A stretch of 64,000 nt of DNA from Mallotus nudiflorus (GCA_947683625.1 CANTUR010000675.1:1972364-2036363); one strand, 5' to 3'. Shown: positions 11,647-24,110, counted from the stretch's first letter. A program made the numbers and translations. Notes: generated from the sequence alone by a model not told the origin.

Positions 11647-12940
11647 TCTATGGCCCATTAAAGATGAAAAGAACAAAAAGTTGGCGATTAGGTGGCTATA
11701 CAAACAGTAATGATGGCCAAATGAATAGTTATGGCGAATTAATGAAGAGATAAAAATCATGAATTAAAGCATGAAGGGAGTGGGCTATCATTTAAATGGC
11801 AGAAAAGCACGTAATGGCCTATTAAAATAAAGGAAAGTTGATTCATCAGAGTAATTTTATAATCGGTCATGAGGTGAATGACCCTTAGTGCAATTTTCAT
11901 CGGTCACAGAAAAATAAGTGCTATAAAAAAAAAATACATAGCCAATTGAAATATAAATAAAAAAATGAAGTACCATGAATTTGATCATCAAGTGCAGAGT
12001 TAGTGAAACATTTGAGCCAATTAATATATATAATGTTCGACCATTAACATTAAATGTATTTGTAATGCTGATTAGTTATTGGTTGTTTAGACTGCTTTTT
12101 TTCAAATTTATATTTAATTGGTCACAAAATTTTTTATTGTTATATTTTTTTCTATTGACTGATTGAAAAATTAATGAGACCGATAGTAAAATTCGGTCAA
12201 TGATTTAAGAAAAACATAGTTGGCCCAACATATCAAGCACAATCTTTCTTTTCAGTTAGCATTCAAATTAGATTATGAGGGACGTTGTTTGTACTGATCC
12301 AAATGGTCCAAGTTTCGATTAAGTTAATAGGGACTTGACCTATTCTTGCCCCTATTGTCACCTCGAACTAACAACAAAATCCATTATTTTTTCTACCCCA
12401 TTTCTTCTATGCAATTGTGATTAGGTTCAAATGGACCTATTCTTAAAACAATCTAAAGGTGCTTGGTCCAATTCATTAGAAATTTTAAGACCAAACACCA
12501 TGCTAAAATCAATGATCTAAGCCTTTATAACATGGTCTTCATAATTCATGCAATCAAGTATTTGAATGGTGAATATTTTGACAATTTATAATGTGACAGT
12601 TGATATTCGGTGTTGATTTCGAGTTGAGTGGAATTTTATAGCTCTAACATAGTGCTAGAGATTTAGTTAGGTGATCGAAAGATTTGAATTGCCACAACTT
12701 CATTTATTTTATTGCATGAAATTTATTATACATTGAGCATAAAAGTTCAAAATGTTAAGGTTAGAATTTGGATTTATGCTATTGAATTGCGCCAAATATC
12801 CACTTTTCAGTTCTATTGATCATCAGTGTAATTCCAGAATTTAGGCAAAAAAAAAAAAAGCTTTAAGACTTTTTTGTTAGAGAAAAATGGATGGATAGTT
12901 TATCATGGAGTTCAAAATTTTGTCTTTTTAACCCATTTTC
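10520..12940. other. Intergenic AT-rich DNA, no gene; microsatellite and a spaced direct repeat
   Basis: No coding frame was supported on either strand. Contents are a (TA)n run at 11609-11644, poly-T and poly-A tracts near 10928-10950 and 12846-12860, and a degenerate direct repeat of about 40 bp (11422-11462 and 12274-12312) sharing CCAAATGGYCCAAG. Between those copies the words CGGTCA, GGCCNATTAA and TGGCGAATTAA recur, so the roughly 850 bp may be a small unrecognised mobile element. Confidence 0.5.
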
Positions 12941-13382
12941 TATTAAAATCATTATTAATATTGTGGGTCCCAAGCCTATAAAAGTTGATTTAAAAAAAAG
13001 GTCAGCACCGAAAGTTGAAAATTATTTTAACATTCATATATATAGCCACTCAATTTGCTTGACTTTTGCTGCATAGGGTAAAGCTATATAAAGGCCACCT
13101 GCATGGCCATTTGAAGCAATGGGTAGAGCAACCACAAGGCAAGAGTGAGTCAATAAAAAAGCGAGTGGTGTGTGTAGTGTAAGAAAGCAATTGGAGTGTG
13201 TACTATTGGTGTGTGAGTGTTGTAGCAAGTGTGTGAAAAATATTTTTTTTGGTTTGGGTTGTAACAAATTTTCTTATAATAGTGAATTTATTATTAGTGA
13301 AAAATATTTATTATTCACTATTTTATTGTCCAATTAGCATGTGCTAATAATTATTTTATTGTTAATTAACTCCATTTCTACA
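12941..13382 (+). repeat. 5' LTR of element B
   Basis: Starts TATTAAAATCATTATTAATA and ends CTCCATTTCTACA; collinear with 28132-28592. A TATA-box-like TATATAAAG lies at 13085-13093. Downstream is GAAGCAATGGGTAGAGCAAC and a GTGTGTGTAGTGTAAG tract shared by both copies. It lacks a short segment (around CAAATTCAGTGTTGAAATTG) present in the 3' copy. Confidence 0.92.
13085..13093 (+). promoter_or_regulatory. TATA box in 5' LTR of element B
   Basis: TATATAAAG about 145 bp into the LTR. The same motif occurs at 28294-28302 in the 3' LTR, so it is ancestral to the element. By position it would mark the U3/R promoter. Confidence 0.6.
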
Positions 13383-13384
13383 AA

Positions 13385-13396
13385 TGGAATCAAAGT
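13385..13396 (+). other. Primer-binding site of element B
   Basis: TGGAATCAAAGT starts two bases after the 5' LTR and is one or two changes from TGGTATCAGAGC/TGGTATCAAAGC, the complement of the initiator methionine tRNA 3' end used by most plant copia elements. Confidence 0.75.
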
Positions 13397-13497
13397 CGTG
13401 GTCGTAATTTCTCTTGAAATTCTAAGTATGCTCTATGGTGGTAGTTTTGACTGATCTTCCACATCAGAAAATATTTTTTAAGAATTGTTAATTTATG

Positions 13498-14480
13498 GCA
13501 GGGGGAGATTTTTCATGTTCAAAGTTTGGAACTATAAAGCTCATTGGTTTGAAACCACATTTGCTTGGTGAAACGTGAGGCTGCTAAATCCAAGTCACTA
13601 TAGTGGAATTGTGTAATGTCGATGTTATTAAAAATTTGAATAAAAATAATTATAGCATGTGGAGGACTTGTATGGAGTCATACTTGCAAGGTCAAGACCT
13701 CAAAGAGGTTATTGTTGAGACAAAGACTACACTACCACTGTCAGATGATAAGGGTAATCTCATAAAATAGAGAATTAAAGTTGGGAAAGCCATATTTACT
13801 ATCAAAACAATCATTGAATTGGAGATGATGGAACAAATAAGAAATGCTACCACACCAAAAGAAGCTTAGGATTCTCTTGCTCTACAGTTCTCAAAACGGA
13901 ATGATGCCAGACTTCAAATGTTGGAAAATAAACCAATATCTATCTCACAAAAAGATATGACAATTAGTCAGTATTTACCAAGGTGAAGTCTTTATATCAA
14001 GAAATTACTGAGTTGGATGAGCCATCAAGGGTATCCAGCAGTAGAATAAGGAGAATCATCATTCATGGACTATGACCTCAGTACCATAGTTTCATGGCTG
14101 CATTCAAAGTTAGCCAACATAACCTTTAATCGAAGAGTTGGAGAATTTATTGGTAAGTCAAGAAACTTTAGTAAAAAAATGGTTAGAGTTTCCTTGAATA
14201 CTGGAGAGGTGGCACACTTCACTAACAAAAAGAAGAATCTACCTCCTAGTAGGAATAAAGGAAAGACACGAGGTAATATCTAACTGGAGTGGGCTCAATA
14301 AAAGTAGCGGTACAACAATCAGTAATTAAAGAATTTTAGATGTCAAAATGGCAAGTGTTTAAATTGTGGCAATAAAGGACACTATGCCAAAGATTGCTAA
14401 TCTAACAAGAAGATTATTCAAAGCAATGCAACAACAATAAGCAATCACCACCAAGATGAACCAAAATAGGATGCTGAAGC
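13498..14480 (+). pseudogene. gag of element B with an intact CCHC knuckle
   Basis: Frames resemble the copia gag (UBN2-like) domain. There is a NNYSMWRTCMESYLQGQDL block (about 13645-13700), then KEAxDSLALQFSKRNDARLQ and a KDMTISQY block (13855-13970). The basic part QNGKCLNCGNKGHYAKDC (14344-14397) has all four zinc ligands, C-X2-C-X4-H-X4-C, at 14356-14397. The knuckle packages element RNA in the cytoplasmic particle. Stops at former Gln codons (for example AAAGAAGCTTAGGAT near 13860) and frameshifts near 13980 inactivate it. The equivalent region of element D is similar, so the two elements are related. Confidence 0.8.
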
Positions 14481-14599
14481 ATTGTTTACATAAATAATAC
14501 AATTGAAAGAGTGTTCCAGTTCAAAGATTATTGAAGTCCCTATTTTTATGACTATCATAATAGAAGTAGAAAAGGAGCAGGCATCTAGTGCTTCTAATT

Positions 14600-14870
14600 C
14601 TCATAGAATTGATTTATAAGAAGTGTTGGATCTTTGATTCTAGTTGTTTTAATCACATGATAGGTGATAGAAGCAAACTTCATAATGCTTCAAAGTATAA
14701 AGGCAAGTGAGTTGTGGTAACTGCAAATAACTCATAGCTACTAATCACTCACATTGGTGACACAATGATCACTGCATGTTCAAATAAACAACAAGTGCAG
14801 TTGGAGGATGTGTATAGAGTATCATGAATGAAGAAGAATCTTATGTTAATTTTAAATTTAATTGATTGTG
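14600..14870 (+). pseudogene. Protease domain of element B
   Basis: The copia retropepsin start appears as WIFDSSCFNHMIGDRSKL (from about 14628). Functional copies usually have D-S/T-G/A-C-S/T-N-H-M; here the residue after DS and the one after C are changed. NNS.LLITHIGDTMI and QLEDVYRVS.MKKNLM follow in the expected spacing (14720-14845), with stops inside. The enzyme would cleave the Gag-Pol polyprotein. Confidence 0.75.
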
Positions 14871-14984
14871 ATAACTTTATTGTGTTCTACTCTAAAGATG
14901 TCAAGGTTTTGTCAACAAGTCAAAATAGTTGACACACCAATAATGGAGGGACAGAAGGTCGATCCAATGTATGTCTTAGTAGCA

Positions 14985-15890
14985 AAAGATGCTTACATGG
15001 AGAAAATGAAGGGTGGTGAAATAATTGACTTATGGCATGCATGGTTGGGATATGTCAATTATCAAAAGTTGAAGATGATGATAAGCAAGTCCTCATTAAG
15101 TGGGCTACCTAATATTGATGTTTGTATTGATGTGGTTTGTATGAGATGTCAGTATGGAAAGGTGTATTAACTTCCATATGAGGAGTTATGATTCAGAGCC
15201 AAATACTCACTTGAGTTGATCCACTTATATGTGTTTAGGAAAGTGAAGCAGTCATCAGTCAATGGTATGCATTACATGGTGACATTTATTGACGATTATT
15301 CAAGGTATGTCCGACCTATTTCATGAAAAAAAAATTAAAACTCTAGCAAAATTCAAAGAATTCAAGCTGATGGTTGAAAGTAAAGTTAGAAGCAAAATCT
15401 AGTACCTTTGTACTGATAATGAGGGAGAATACATCTCTGATGAGTTCTCAAGTTATCTTGTCCAGTACAAGATTAGGCAGCAATTGACTTGTCTAAACAT
15501 GCCACAATAAAATAGTGTTACAGAAAGAAAGAACAAGTATCTTACAGAAATATGCAGAAGCATATTACATGCTAAGAGTGTTCTTGGGAGATTTTAGGCC
15601 GAGTCCATAAGAACAACAACTCACATAATAAATAGACTTCCTCGGCTAAAGATGGTATTTATGTCTCCATTTAAGAAATTATAGAGCATGAAACCCATAG
15701 TGAGCCACTTTAAAGTTTTTTTTTTTGTGTTTGCTATGTATTTTTTTCTTAATTATCTATATAGCAAGTTCAACAAGAAGGCAACCAAATTTATCTTTAT
15801 GGGCCATGATGAGTATAAAAAAGGATGAAGATGTTGTGATCCTATAAGTGGCAAATGTTATGTCTCATGAAATGTTATATTTGATGAGAC
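14985..15890 (+). pseudogene. Integrase of element B
   Basis: The GAG-pre-integrase motif IIDLWHAWLGYVNYQKLK (15019-15072) is followed by CMRCQYGK (zinc ligands). Then comes the core: HLYVF at about 15222, where the family has the catalytic Asp and this copy has Tyr. TFIDDYSRYV (15287), LCTDNEGEYISDEFSSYL (15406) with the second Asp, and the NMPQ-stop-NS.TERKN motif (15498-15530) follow. The stop at 15508-15510 replaces the second Gln of the usual PQQNG motif. The enzyme would insert the cDNA in the nucleus. Loss of the first Asp plus many stops show it is dead. RVKCIF-type FIFMGHDEYKKG follows near 15790. Confidence 0.85.
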
Positions 15891-16109
15891 ATCATCATAG
15901 TGGACACTAGAGTATTTGCACTTCCTCACTCTAATGAAGTAGAACAACTGCATGAAAAGTGTGAAGAGAAATCAATAGAAACTCAACAGAGTCCAGAGCT
16001 TATCACACAATCTCAACCTCAAGAAAGGCCAAGGCAGATTGGTATGTATCAAAATATAGATGTTGAGGATCAACCAATAATAGATATTCCAGAAGAATAG
16101 CCTACAACA

Positions 16110-16603
16110 TCACCAATATAGTTGAGAAGATAAATCAAGGTGAAAAAGAAAAATCCCAAGTATGCCAATGTTACAGTGATGGAAGAACAAAAAGAACCAA
16201 CATCCTTTAAGGAGGCATCACAAAAAGCTGAATGGAGAAAAGGCATGGAAGAGGAGATCAAAGCTTTTACTAAAAATCAAACTTGGGACTTAGTGCCAAC
16301 ACGTAGAGATGTGAAGCCCATTTCGTATAAGTGGGTTTACAAGATCAATACTCGTCTAGATGGCTCAATTGAAAGATATGAAGCTCGTTTGGTAGCACGA
16401 GAATTCTCACAATAATATGGCCTAAACTATGATGAGACGTTTAGTCCAGTGGCCAAGATTACAATTGTTCATGTTTTGCTGGCACTTATAGTAAGAAAAT
16501 CTTAAAACTTGTGGCAGATGGATGTTAAAAATTCTTTTTTAAATGGAGAGTTAGATCAAGAAGTGTACATGGAGCAACTTGAAGGATTTGTAAACAAGCT
16601 CAA
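16110..16603 (+). pseudogene. Reverse transcriptase of element B, 5' half
   Basis: Copia RT (RVT_2) N-terminal part: KNPKYANVTVMEE, EWRKGMEEEIKAFTKNQTWD, YKWVYKINTRLDGSIERYEA and RLVAREFSQ-stop-YGLNYDETFSPVAK. DVKNSFLNGELDQEVYMEQ follows (16525-16580) and carries the first catalytic Asp region. The stop after SQ is again at a Gln codon. The frame stops exactly at the insertion of element C (16603|16604) and resumes at 26981. One copy of the CTCAA target site, once counted out, keeps the reading frame. Confidence 0.9.
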
Positions 16604-19342
16604 TGTTACGACCCAAACTGAGAGTCATGACGAACGCTACGGAATGAGAATTCTTTCAAATCTGAAACTCGTAGCAAGCCTTAAAAAAATAAAATCACAA
16701 GCAATAAACGAATAAAAATATGCCAGAATTAAAATCTTTAATTACTATAAAAGAAATCTTTATAAATGTCATATCATAATAAAAATATTCATACAGTATT
16801 CTGATACAAAATTCTCAAAATCCAAAAATAACACACTATTGATACAATACACTACTACTGTAGTTTTCTAGAATATGATAAGAGTTTAGATAATAAAACT
16901 ACATAATCTAGCTAGGGCCGAAGAAGACCGACGTAAAGCGCTACTGGTGAGGTCTAAAGAATAATCTCCTGAAAAAAAATATTGAGGGGAGTTAGACCTC
17001 ACTGAGTGAATTATTATAAATATATATACACACGCACCTCCTACTGTCATATGCAATCAAGCATTAGTATATGTATATATATATATACAAGCATTTCACA
17101 CAAATGCTAAAATCCACTTTTATATATAATAAATGCTGAAAAACATTTATTTAAATGAAGGATCAAATAGAACCCTAGAAATTGGCAACCTTAAAAAAAT
17201 ATCTCATTAGCCATGCAGGCTTACTTAATTCCAAAGGAATTCCCTTATTCCATTTTTGGACAGTAAACTGACCCCGAGACACTGAGTCAATCGAGCTCCA
17301 ACAGTCTCACTATTAGTGTGATTGGCCCCGAGACAATAAGTCAATTGAGCTCCCGCAATCACACTACTCAATCATTGAAATTCTCAATAATCGATCAATC
17401 AAATTTCACCTCAAATGATCTCATAAACTAAGCCCTAAAATCTATTACACCGGTATGTACACAGTCCTAGTGTAACCCACTAGGTAGCACGTTTTATTTA
17501 TATCCTTCAAATAAATCGTAATTTATGGAAAATAATAAAATGCATAATTAAAATAAAATGGCATCCAATGAAGAAAAATATACCAGAAATATACCAAACA
17601 TATACTAAAAATATTCTAAATAGATATGCTACATACATAGAAAAATCAACCATAAATATACAAAAAATATACTAAATGCATATTAAAAATATATCAGATA
17701 TATACATCGCATTTATATCGAAATATACCAAAAATATACTTATTCATTTAATAAAATAATTAATGTTTAAACTTATATCAAAACATGAAAACTCATAATC
17801 ATGTATCTACATGCAATGTATATATAAAATAATAACTCACAAGTTTGCGCTCCTCGAGATAGACTCGACGGGCCCAGTCCGATAGGCCTCAGTCTCGACG
17901 CAGCTAAAAAATAATAATAATGATAATATCAGAATAACTTCCTAACTCATACTTCTAAGAGTTCTAAAAGAAGACTCGGTCTAAGAATTCAAAACTCAGT
18001 CAAACATAGAAACTCAAGATCGACCTGACGTCACGTTTTATGAGAATTCCACTGAAAAATTGGTAGAACCTCCTCTGTAAAACGGACATCTCTCTACTAA
18101 AAGTAGAGCCGATCCTGCAAGAAAACACACTTCTAAAACATAGAGTGCTTAACACCTCAGGTTGGGATCCCGAACTACATAATTTCCAACCAAGGTTCAC
18201 AATACGTGATAAAAATAAATAGTTAATAATAATATATTAAAATCATTAAAAATCCATAAAATCAATAATAAATCACAATATAATATATTTAAACATCAAA
18301 ACACTAAATATATTTATTTTAACAATAATTAAATAAAAATCTCAATTAATTATATAATATTAATAAAATCCCAATTTTTCAAATATTTAACATAAAATAG
18401 TAAAATTCACATTTAATTACTCAAATAGTTTAAATATATTATAGAAGTAGTTAAAAACCCATTTAATCACAAAAATAGTAAATAATTTATTATTTGAATA
18501 TAATTTTCAAAAATTAGTATTAATTGGTTAAAAATAGTAATTAATTTGTAAAAATTATTTTAATACCCTATAGAATTCTAAAATCATTTAAACATATTCT
18601 TTAACTATAATTTCAAAAAAAAATACACAATTAACTCATATATCGAAAATTCACATAATATAATATATTTTTCAAAAATTATATAAAATTACCAAAAATT
18701 ATTTTATCAATACTAAAATTACTAACTTAAATTAATAACACTAACTAAATCAAATTTCTATCCAAAAATAATTAATTAACATAACGATAAAAAAATTCAA
18801 TTTTAAATTATTAAAATATTAAAAAATACCCATTATTCAAATTAATTCAAAAAAATATACAAAGATTATTTTTGAGAAGCTTAAGCTACATACAATAACA
18901 ATCTCAAAGAAAAAATTCATGGATCAAACCCAAAAATTAAATAAAAATTTAAAATCCTAATGTCACCTAAATAAAAACTTGACATAACTCAAAAATAAGG
19001 GATTTTAAGCTCAAACCGAGCTTGGAATTCAACTCACTAGTGTCAGAGCTTTCAATAGAGATTGGAATCAAGAGCTCTCGTGCCTAAAAACTTCATCGGC
19101 AAAAATGGTGGCTCTCTTGGTCTCTCTCGTTATCTAGCAACTCCAGCAGCTTCTATGGGTGGAGGACGATGACTATATGTGGCTAGAGGTTGTTGGTAGC
19201 GCAGTGACGGCTCCGGCGTGGCATGGGGTGGTGTTGGGTTGTTGGTTCGTTGGGGAAGGAGGAAAATGGTGAAAAGAAAAATGGTAAGGGAAAAGAAAAG
19301 GAATGGTTGACCCGTGCATGTCCCTTTTTGACCATCTTCTAT

Positions 19343-19380
<38 letters not shown>

Positions 19381-19739
19381 TTAACTTTACACTTGTCACA
19401 CACACATATATATATATATACATATATATACTACACATGCATAATATATTAGCACATGCATGCAATAAGACTGTTAATAATAAATAATACTAATAATAAT
19501 ACTAATAAAAATAAAAATATTAAATATAATACTATTAAAAATATTAGCAATGAAAATGATTTTAAATACTTTAAATAATAAAACTCACAAATTAATTATT
19601 TTATGTAAATAAAATATTTAGAATAAAATAAATGAATAATATACACAACTCATAATAATATATAAATAAAATTTAAAATTTTATTAACATTGCATATCCC
19701 AAAAGAATTTTATATTATTTAAAATATTGGGTCATTACA
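16604..19739 (-). repeat. 3' LTR of element C
   Basis: Plus-strand left boundary TGTTACGACCC and right boundary GGGTCATTACA. It holds blocks also seen in the 5' LTR and in the solo LTR at 51702: GGCTCTAC...GTAGAGAGATGTCCGTTTTACAG, CTCATAAAACGTGA and the CCCCGAGACA/TCGAGCTCC repeats (17270-17352). (TA)n runs lie at 19350-19380 and 19402-19432. It is about 290 bp longer than the 5' LTR, which has a deletion. Confidence 0.92.
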
Positions 19740-19750
19740 ATCTTCCCCTC
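19740..19750 (-). other. Polypurine tract of element C
   Basis: On the minus strand GAGGGGAAGAT immediately precedes the TGTAATGACC start of the 3' LTR, the standard site for plus-strand DNA priming. Confidence 0.8.
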
Positions 19751-19996
19751 TTACAAGAATTTTTCCTCAAATTCAAATAAAAGAATATAAACAAGAGGTA
19801 ATCGAGGAAAGAGGTAAGGATAAGCAACTCGCATCTTGGCTCCAGTCTCCCAAGTGTGCTCCTCCACATTGTTGCTTCGCCACAACACCTTGACCATCGA
19901 AATTTGCTTCGAACGTAATTGATGAACTTGATAGTCCACTATCGCGACTGGTTCCTCCTCTTACGTCAGGTCTTCGTTCACTTCCACACTCTTAGG
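19751..19996 (-). pseudogene. Chromodomain at the integrase C-terminus of element C
   Basis: Minus-strand translation gives EEEPVAIVDYQVHQLRSKQI, then SMVKVLWRSNNVEEHTWETG and MRVAYPYLF. This is the class of chromodomain that ends Tekay/Del integrases (consensus P-V-x-I-x-D-x-x-V-x-x-L-R, V-K-V-L-W, E-E-x-T-W-E). In living elements it guides integration to chromatin. Two in-frame stops separate it from the upstream integrase end (after DPSHVL and after NEDLT). Confidence 0.85.
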
Positions 19997-20404
19997 TTAC
20001 AACACGTGCGAAGGGTCTGAAATATACTTCCTCAACATTGAGATATGGAACACTAGATGCACTTGAGAAAAATTCGAAGGCAAAGCCAACCAATATGCAA
20101 CCATGCCCACTCTCTCCAAAATCTCAAATGATCCAATATGTCTCAGTGCTAGCTTCCCCTTCTTATTAAACCTCATCACACCCTTCATCAGAGACACTTT
20201 CAGATGCACATAGTCTCCAACCTCAAACTCTACATCCTTATGCTTTGGATCCATATAGCTTTTTTGTCTACTAGTTGCGGTCTCTAATCTCCTTCTGATC
20301 ATAATAACTTTCTCTGTTGCATCCTGGACAATCTCAGGTCTAGTCAACGCTCTCTCTCCAATCTCATCCCAACACAAGGGAGATCTACACTTCCTTCCAT
20401 ACAA
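19997..20404 (-). pseudogene. Integrase C-terminal region of element C
   Basis: MYGRKCRSPLCWDEIGER opens the block. EVGDYVHLKVSLMKGVMRF and KGKLALRHIGSFEILERVG form the GPF/Y module (here G-S-F instead of G-P-F/Y). LPSNFSQVHLVFHISMLRKY then DPSHVL closes it. All are standard Tekay-clade landmarks. The block overlaps the core domain in another frame, so a frameshift lies near 20344-20404. Confidence 0.88.
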
Positions 20405-20919
20405 GCCCCGTACGGTGCCATCCTAATACTGCTATGATAGTTGTTATTATATGCAAACTCTATGAGTGACAAATGATCATCCCAGTTACCTCCAAGATCT
20501 AATACACACATTCTCAATATATCTTCAAGTGTCTGAATCATCCTCTTAAACTGACCATCTATCTGAGGGTGAAAAGAAGTACTGCAATAAAGCCTAGTGC
20601 CCATTGCTTCATGCAACTTCTGCCATAATTGAGAGGTACACATGAAACCTCTATCAGATGCAATGGACACATGTATTCCATGAAGGCACACAATATGCTT
20701 AAAATACAACTTCACCAATTTAGTTACAGAATAAGTGGCTTTCACAAGCAAGAAATGAGCAAACTTGGTTAACCTGTCCACAATCACCCAGATAGAATTG
20801 TATCCATCCTTAGAACTAGGTAACCCTACTGAAAAATCCATAGTAATTCTCTCCCACTTCCACTTAGAAATAGGAAGAGGCTGAAGCTTCCTAGAAGGCT
20901 TCTGATGCTTAGCTTTCAC
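20344..20919 (-). pseudogene. Integrase catalytic core of element C
   Basis: The block starts after a stop replacing a Gln (CTCQ-stop-VKA). WERITMDFSVGLPSSKDGYN gives the first Asp (MDF). VIVDRLTKFAHF follows, and IASDRGFMCTSQLWQKLHEA gives the second Asp. The motif that normally carries the catalytic Glu (Q-x-D-G-Q-S-E-R) reads QIDGQFKRMIQTLEDILR, so Glu has become Lys, a G-to-A type change. FAYNNNYHSSIRMAPY is conserved. The enzyme is a DDE strand-transfer integrase; this copy lacks its third acidic residue. Confidence 0.9.
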
Positions 20920-21174
20920 CTACTGACAAGTCAAACACTTAAAAACATAATTGGCTACATCCTTCTTCAATTCATTCAACCAATACAAGTCTTTGATGTT
21001 GTGGTACATCTTAGTGACACCTAAATGTACGCTATAAGTTGTAGAATGTGTTTCCTCAAGGATCTCCTCTCTCAAATTATCCACATCAGGAATGCACAAT
21101 CTACCACTGATCCACAAAACACCTTTATCATCAAGTGTGAAATCAGTGAACTTCCCTGCACGAACATTCTCCAC
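20920..21174 (-). pseudogene. Integrase HHCC zinc-binding domain of element C
   Basis: LWISGRLCIPDVDNLREEIL precedes ETHSTTYSVHLGVTKMYHNI and ANYVFKCLTCQ. Both histidines and both cysteines of the H-x-H-xn-C-x2-C zinc site are present. The block continues upstream into RNase H remnants in the same general region. Confidence 0.88.
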
Positions 21175-22660
21175 AAGCTCTACTAGAATAGGATCTTAGC
21201 CCTAAGCTACCTTAATCCTATCTCTCAACATATATTAGACTCTGAACTGAGCTAACAGTCCTCCTGACCTACTAATCTTCATCATCAGACCTTGATCTAC
21301 CAACTGGTGCAACTCTTGGATCAAAGGTCTCCTCTCCATACTAATGTGAGAAATACTACTTGAGGACTTCCTACTTAAGGCATCTGCTACCATATTAGCC
21401 TTGCCTAGATGATAAAGAATCTCATAGTCATAATCCTTTAGGAGTTCTAACTATCTCCTCTACCCCAGATTCAGATCTCTCTATTGAAAAATGTACTTAA
21501 GGCTCTTGTGATCTGTGAAAATCTCACAAGTCACCCCGTACAAATAATAACTCTAAATCTTGAGAGCAAAGATCACTGTAGTCATCTCTAGGTTGTGAGT
21601 AGGGTAATTCTATTCATGCTTCTTCAACTGCCTCGAAGCATAAGCTATCACCCTACCATTCTGCATCAACACATAACCTAGGCCGACTCTGGAGGCATCA
21701 CAATACATAGTGAACTTATCTACTCCATTAGACAAAGCTAAAACTAGAGCTGTGGTCAACATCTCCTTCAATAATTAGAAACTATTCTCACAAGCATCTG
21801 ACCATACAAACTTCACATTCTTTTGAGTTAAACAAGTTATAGGAGATGTAATTCTAGAAAAATCATGCACAAACCTCCTATAATACCTAACTAAAACTAA
21901 GAAACTATGAATCTCTATAACTATCATCGGTCTAGGCCACTCAGACACTACCTCAATCTTTTATGGATCAACCTGAATACCGTCTTTAAACACTATGTGT
22001 CCAAGGAACACAACACTCTCTAACCAAAAATCACACTTTGAGAATTTAGCATAAAGTTGATGTTCTCTCAATGTCTACAGTACTGTCCTCAAGTGATATA
22101 CGTGCTCCTTTATACTCTTCGAATACACCAGTATATCATTAATAAAGACTACCATAAACTGATCCATCTATGGTTTGAATACCTTGTTCATCAGATCCAT
22201 GAAAGCAGCTAGTGCATTAGTTAACCCGAAGGACATCACTAAAACTCATAAAGTGCGGAATGCCATTTTAGAAACATTGGCTTCACTAATCTGCAACTGA
22301 TGATAACCCGACCTCAAGTCAATCTTAGAAAAGAACTATGCACCCTGAAGCTGATCAAACAGATCATCTATCCTCGGAAGAGGATACTTATTCTTCACTA
22401 TCACCTTATTCAACTTTTTATAATTTATACACATTCTCAGGGTACCATCCATCTTCTTCACAGATAGGACTGGTGCACCCCAAGGAGAAACACTGGGTCT
22501 ATCTATCTAACAAATCTTGCAACTGCTCCTTCAACTTTGTAGGAGCCATTCTGTAAGGTGGCATTGAAATAGGAATGGATCTTAGAACCACATCTATAAA
22601 GAACTCAATCCTCTGTGAGGTGGTAAACCTAGCAACTCCTCAGGAAAAACATCAGGAAAC
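21175..22660 (-). pseudogene. Reverse transcriptase and RNase H of element C, heavily decayed
   Basis: Minus-strand frames show the RT entry motif PISMPPYRMAPTKLKEQLQD (about 22500-22570) with VVLRSIPIS just before it. SLGCTSPI and the shifted CIDYREL region follow. After many frameshifts come EDGWYPENVYKL-like and LRGHV-like pieces, then RNase H words (SRQLKKHEx, about 21600-21650, YSLR and LTDHKSLKY-like remnants at 21480-21530). Every 50-100 bp there is a stop or indel. In the family RT and RNase H copy the RNA into DNA within the particle. Confidence 0.75.
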
Positions 22661-24110
22661 TCACAGGCAACTAGAACATTTGTGAGTGACAACTTCTCCA
22701 TAATAGTATCTCTGAAAAGTGCCAAGTATCCCTGATAACCCTTCCTCAGCATCTTCCTAGCCGTGATAGTGGTGATGAGATTCTAAGGTGCAGAACTCTT
22801 GTCACCCCCAAACTTAAACTCTTATACATCAGGAATTCTAAAAATCACCTCTTTACTCTAACAATCCACAACGACATAGTGCTGAGACAACTAATCCATA
22901 CTAAGAAACATAACAAAATCCATCCTTAAAATCACGTCAAGATTAATTACTCCAAAAGGACTAAATCTGCGAATAACTCTTAAAATTTCAATTCTTAACT
23001 TGGATGCTAATATATATTGAACTTAATCCTGAAACATATAGTTCTACCAGTCTCCTCTTATACAGTATCATGTCTACCGCATAACGTGATAAATTAAAGA
23101 GTTCATAGGTATTCTTCTTAATTGACCACTCTTCTCTTACTCTATACAATACTGCCACATGTAATTATCCCTTCTTAAAGGTGGATGGAAGTATCTTAGA
23201 AATCACTCTTTAAACTTTAATTATGTAACAGTAGTCACATAAAATTGATTTGAGTGCATGCACCAATCTTACACTGTAGTTAAAACTGATAACTTCACCA
23301 TCAAAGAGTATAAAAATGTTACATCTGCATTAAACATCTTCTAATTCCTTCATCAAAGCATATTCAAAACAATTGTCATGCTTGGTTAAGTGCTATAAAG
23401 CCCTCATTAACCTTGGCGACCCCAACCACAAATGTTGCAAGTTCGAGTTCAAAGGCTGATTGTACTTTTTACAATAACTATTTGACCTTTAAGTTACAAT
23501 TGCCTTTGACCTATACTAGATAAGTGTAAACTAGAATCACAACTTCAACTTGAATGGACTGTTTAGCAATCTATATTGTCTATGTGGTAAAAGTAGTTCA
23601 TGCTCACTTCACTTGAAAAGATGTGGAAATTAACAAGATTTAAAACATGGAATATACGTAGAATTGACATATCCTGAGCTCTCTCCTGAAATAGAGGTTG
23701 CATTTGCTGTACAACCGAAGGTATTGGCACTACACCCTGTGGAACTCCTGATGCATGGGCAACATCATCGAAACCTTAAGCCACAAGCTCCTCATTCTAT
23801 TGTTCCCATTGTCTATGGTGATCATCTAGCCCAATGGATCCACCTCTACCCCTACACCAAGCTGACTGCACAAAGGGTAGAACCTCATCCTTAAAAGACT
23901 CTTCGTCATTGGTCTTATCGACTGATGGAGCGACACGCACTTGCCACAAATGAAAAAGAACAAACACAAAACAGATAATAAATAAACACCTTAACGGTTA
24001 TACGGAATCTTAAAATCAAGAGAAACTTATCAAAGACATAATTGAACCTAATTTACTACAGTAGTTTCAAAGAAAACACAACCTTACTAACCTAGGTTCA
24101 TAACACCAAA
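22661..24110 (-). pseudogene. gag/protease region of element C, barely readable
   Basis: The region between the PBS and RT encodes gag and protease in Ty3/gypsy elements. Here it is about 1.45 kb, shorter than usual, and full of stops. A minus-strand frame near 23930-23660 begins MAPSVDKTNDEESFKDE. A retropepsin-like GDF.NS/VWG segment lies near 22800-22860. I could not define domain limits. Internal deletions are likely. Confidence 0.5.

Noticed and set aside
11572..11760. 62-codon minus-strand frame
   Set aside because: Its core is a translated (TA)n microsatellite; nothing else supports a gene.
19130..19465. 111-codon minus-strand frame with a YIYIYI run
   Set aside because: It lies inside the 3' LTR of element C and much of it is translated (TA)n microsatellite.
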